Assembly: GCA_964545855.1 (NCBI GenBank)
Contig: CAZJHD010000002.1
Coordinates: forward strand, 62,001-126,000
DNA from: CAZJHD01 sp964545855
Lineage (GTDB): Bacteria > Planctomycetota > UBA1135 > JACQFD01
Direction of reading: 5' to 3'
Length of the DNA stretch: 64,000 nucleotides
The notes under the pieces are model-generated. The model ran no database searches. It had not been told where the DNA came from and saw only the letters and a list, made by a program, of their open reading frames with translations. Positions 61,784-64,000 of the stretch are shown here, in pieces (position 1 is the stretch's first letter; each line of letters starts with the position of its first letter). The position numbers and the translations under genes were made by a program.

Positions 61784-63657
61784 GGAGCCAGCCACCTCCG
61801 GCGCCACCGATCGAGGACGAGGGCGGCGTAGAGGATCTCGGCGCGGTCCGCGGATCGCGACCGATGCGCCTCGTGGGCCCGCGCGAGCGCCTCGCCATCG
61901 AGGAGACCGCCCGACGCCGAAGCGGCGGCCTCGCCCATCGCCGGCGCGAGGTCTTCCCGCATCCACCGTCCGAGAGGCACGGAGAAGCCGTGCTTGCGCG
62001 CCCGCAGGATCCGCTCCGGCAGACGTGCCTCGAGGGCGCGCCGGAAGATCCACTTCCCCGATCCCTCCCGCAGCTTCGAGGACGTCGGGATCCGGCAGGT
62101 CCACTGCACGAGCTCGTGGTCGAGGATCGGCACGCGCGCCTCGAGGGAGACGGCCATGCTGGCGCGGTCCACCTTCGTCAGGATGTCGTCCTGGAGGTAC
62201 GTCCGGAGATCGGTGTAGAGCACGCGCCCCAGGGGATCGTCGATGTCGGCCGCGTCGTAGACCTCCTTCCACGCGTCGAAGGGATCGTAGCCCGCGCAGG
62301 CACGCCGCATCTCCGGCGAGAGCATCGCGCGCGCCGTCTCCACCGGCGTGGCGGCGACGGATCGGAAGTAGGCGCGGGCCGGGTCGCGCGCGAGGTTCGC
62401 GAAGAGCGTCCGCCCGCGCAGCCATTGCGGGACGCGCGGCCCGGAGGGCGCCACGGCCGCGAGCGCGCGCGCGACCGGCTCGAGGATCGGCGGCGGAACG
62501 ACGCTCCGCACACGGTTCTCGAAGGCGTCGAATCGATAGCGCCGGTAGCCGGCGAAGCTCTCGTCGCCGCCATCGCCGGAGAGCGCGACGGTGACGCGCT
62601 CGCGCGCCGCCTTCGAGACGATGTAGGTCGGCACCGCCGACGAGTCGGAGAAGGGCTCGTCGAAGTACTCCGGCAGGACGTCCAGCACGAGGCGCGGATC
62701 GGCCGGCACGAGACGCTCGTCGTGGTCCGTCCGCAGATGCGCCGCGAGGAAGCGAGCCTGCTCGCGCTCGTCGTGCTCCCGGTCCTCGAAGCCGACGGAG
62801 CAGGTCTTCACGGGGATCCGCGCCTGGCGCGCCATGGACTCGACCACGGCGCTGGAGTCGATCCCGCCCGAGAGGAACGCTCCGAGGGGCACGTCGGCGA
62901 TCATGCGCAGCCTCACGGCCTCGTCGAACCGGTGGAGCAGCTCCTCGGCGATCGTGCCCGGAGGGTCCGTGAGGGGATCGGCGAAGGAGGGGCGCCAGTA
63001 CTCGCGCACCGACACCCTCCCGTCGTCCTCGGCGACGAGCATCGTGCCGGGGCGGAGCTTCTCGACGCCCTGCAGGATCGTCTTCGGCGCGGGCACGGCG
63101 CGCAGGACGAGGAAGTCGAGGAGCGCCGTCGGGTCGACGCGCCGCGGGCAGTCGGGCTCCGCGAGGAGCGTCTTCAGCTCCGAACCGAAGGACACGCCGC
63201 GGTCGGTTCGTCGGAAGTAGACCGGCTTGATGCCCAGGCGGTCGCGCACGAGGACGAGCCGGCGCCGGCGCGCATCGTGGAGCGCGATCGCGAACATCCC
63301 CCGCAGCCGGTGCACGAAGTCGAGCCCGTGCTCCTCGTAGAGGTGGACGATCGTCTCCGTGTCCGAGTGCGTGGCGAGGCGGTGACCGGCGGCCTCGAGT
63401 TCTCGGCGCAGCTCCCGGTAGTTGTAGATCTCCCCGTTCAGCATCACCGCGAGCGTGCCGTCCTCGTTGAAGAGCGGCTGGTGTCCGCCGGCGAGGTCGA
63501 TGATCGAGAGCCTTCGGAAGCCGAAGCAGACGCCCGGCGCCTCGAACAGACCCGCGTCGTCCGGACCTCGGTGCGCCACGGAATCGCGCATGCGCTCGAC
63601 GACGCGCGCGTCGATCGCACCCGATCGGAATCGAAACGCTCCGGTGAGGCCGCACAC
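61780..63657 (-). CDS. XrtA-type asparagine-synthase-like amidotransferase
   Basis: 625 residues from GTG 63657, which places the glutaminase nucleophile at Cys2 (VCGLTGAF). The N-terminal Ntn glutaminase has HRGPDDAG, LSIIDLAGGHQPLFNEDG and NGEIYNYRELR. The C-terminal synthetase has the PP-loop FLSGGIDSSAVV and SGDGGDESFAGYRRY. Length and order fit the amidotransferase of exosortase A loci, thought to amidate a sugar or uronic acid, rather than free asparagine synthesis. Coupled to the GT4 gene downstream. Confidence 0.92.
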   Translation of the reverse strand: MCGLTGAFRFRSGAIDARVVERMRDSVAHRGPDDAGLFEAPGVCFGFRRLSIIDLAGGHQPLFNEDGTLAVMLNGEIYNYRELRRELEAAGHRLATHSDTETIVHLYEEHGLDFVHRLRGMFAIALHDARRRRLVLVRDRLGIKPVYFRRTDRGVSFGSELKTLLAEPDCPRRVDPTALLDFLVLRAVPAPKTILQGVEKLRPGTMLVAEDDGRVSVREYWRPSFADPLTDPPGTIAEELLHRFDEAVRLRMIADVPLGAFLSGGIDSSAVVESMARQARIPVKTCSVGFEDREHDEREQARFLAAHLRTDHDERLVPADPRLVLDVLPEYFDEPFSDSSAVPTYIVSKAARERVTVALSGDGGDESFAGYRRYRFDAFENRVRSVVPPPILEPVARALAAVAPSGPRVPQWLRGRTLFANLARDPARAYFRSVAATPVETARAMLSPEMRRACAGYDPFDAWKEVYDAADIDDPLGRVLYTDLRTYLQDDILTKVDRASMAVSLEARVPILDHELVQWTCRIPTSSKLREGSGKWIFRRALEARLPERILRARKHGFSVPLGRWMREDLAPAMGEAAASASGGLLDGEALARAHEAHRSRSADRAEILYAALVLDRWRRRWLAP

Positions 63658-63667
63658 GGCCAGGACC

Positions 63668-64000
63668 TCAGGATCGCGACCGGAAGCCGGTCCCGAAGCG
63701 TGGGGAGGCGTCCACGGCGCCGAATCCGGGCCGCTTCGGCTCCGGATCGGCCCCGTCCGCCAGCCGGGCGGCGCTCGCGCCCGGGCTGGGTCCTGGGCCG
63801 GCCGCGAGGCGGTGCGCCTTCGAGCCGCTGCCGAGCGACACGGGCTCCTCGCGGACGGGGATCGCGTGCGCCGAGAAGCCTTGGGCCGTCGCCACCTGCG
63901 CCATGGCGCGCGCACGGATCGGGTACTTCTCGTCCGAGAGCATCTCCTGCATCGCGATGGCGCCGAAGGCGATCACGATGGAGATCATGTGGTAGGCGAA
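63668..64000 (-). CDS. C-terminal fragment of a membrane protein
   Basis: The gene is cut by the right edge; 110 residues remain. It shows a last membrane helix (MISIVIAFGAIAMQEML) then a cytoplasmic-looking tail (SDEKYPIRARAMAQVATAQGF) and a disordered Gly/Pro/Arg-rich end. It lies 10 bp upstream of the amidotransferase, in the same operon. In exosortase loci an O-antigen-ligase-like or exosortase protein often occupies such a place, but nothing here proves either. Confidence 0.6.
   Translation of the reverse strand, partial: FAYHMISIVIAFGAIAMQEMLSDEKYPIRARAMAQVATAQGFSAHAIPVREEPVSLGSGSKAHRLAAGPGPSPGASAARLADGADPEPKRPGFGAVDASPRFGTGFRSRS

Noticed and set aside
63668..64000. Exosortase C-terminus at the right edge
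   Set aside because: Only one membrane helix and a disordered tail are visible. The Cys/Arg/His motifs needed for the call are outside the window.

Overview
The window is a very GC-rich (about 70% by eye), densely coded bacterial chromosome segment with about 50 protein genes. No tRNA, rRNA, CRISPR array or insertion sequence was recognised. The best guess for the host is a member of the Planctomycetota, Gram-negative-type and with an outer membrane. This is inferred from the long secreted sugar-dehydrogenase mosaic, whose C-terminal domain I associate with planctomycete secreted proteins. It also fits the cmk-plsC-rpsA order, PdxST, a deoxyhypusine-synthase-like protein, an EF-P with a PGNWR loop, lipoprotein signals, and LpxH/GmhB-type envelope genes. 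GTG and TTG starts and 4-bp stop/start overlaps are common.

Region 1 (1-13.4 kb) is housekeeping. It holds the tail of a multiheme cytochrome, a leftward cmk-plsC-rpsA-lipoprotein-tyrS operon, and a divergent dipeptide epimerase / NlpC-P60 pair that suggests murein-peptide recycling. Then come a small lipoprotein, a secretin-N-domain protein, a Cys/Met-metabolism PLP enzyme and the PLP synthase pair pdxS-pdxT. A MocR-type regulator (13.5-14.9 kb) diverges from pdxST across a spacer rich in inverted repeats.

Region 2 (15-28.6 kb) is mixed. It has the PQQ-type dehydrogenase mosaic, an LpxH-like phosphatase coupled to a sigma-54 response regulator, an 877-bp gap with a possible relic of a LuxR-type gene, a GGDEF protein with a destroyed signature, and a GspF-like protein. 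An ECF sigma factor is overlapped by a zinc-finger anti-sigma fused to HEAT-like repeats, followed by a secretin-domain-like secreted protein.

Region 3 (28.7-36.6 kb) starts with rpoN behind three consecutive perfect stem-loops. Then come glycerate kinase, a deoxyhypusine-synthase family protein converging on efp, two CBS-domain proteins, and a sigma-54 activator with an RsbR-like sensor domain.

Region 4 (36.6-45 kb) has a membrane glycosyltransferase coupled to a LOG-family protein, then a secreted regulatory-like protein. Next is an exact 164-bp tandem repeat (2.7 copies) abutting a rightward operon of M14 peptidase, methyltransferase, PEGA lipoprotein and GmhB.

Region 5 (45-64 kb) looks like an exopolysaccharide locus of the kind associated with exosortase A / PEP-CTERM systems. 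A leftward operon carries an FGE-fold membrane protein, two GT2 enzymes, a FemAB-like protein and a GT39-like protein. Diverging from it is a rightward operon of a pseudo-histidine kinase, a sigma-54 regulator and a 1375-residue TPR lipoprotein. A second leftward operon carries an amidotransferase, two GT4 enzymes and a polysaccharide deacetylase. No exosortase or PEP-CTERM substrate is visible, but the locus runs off the right edge.
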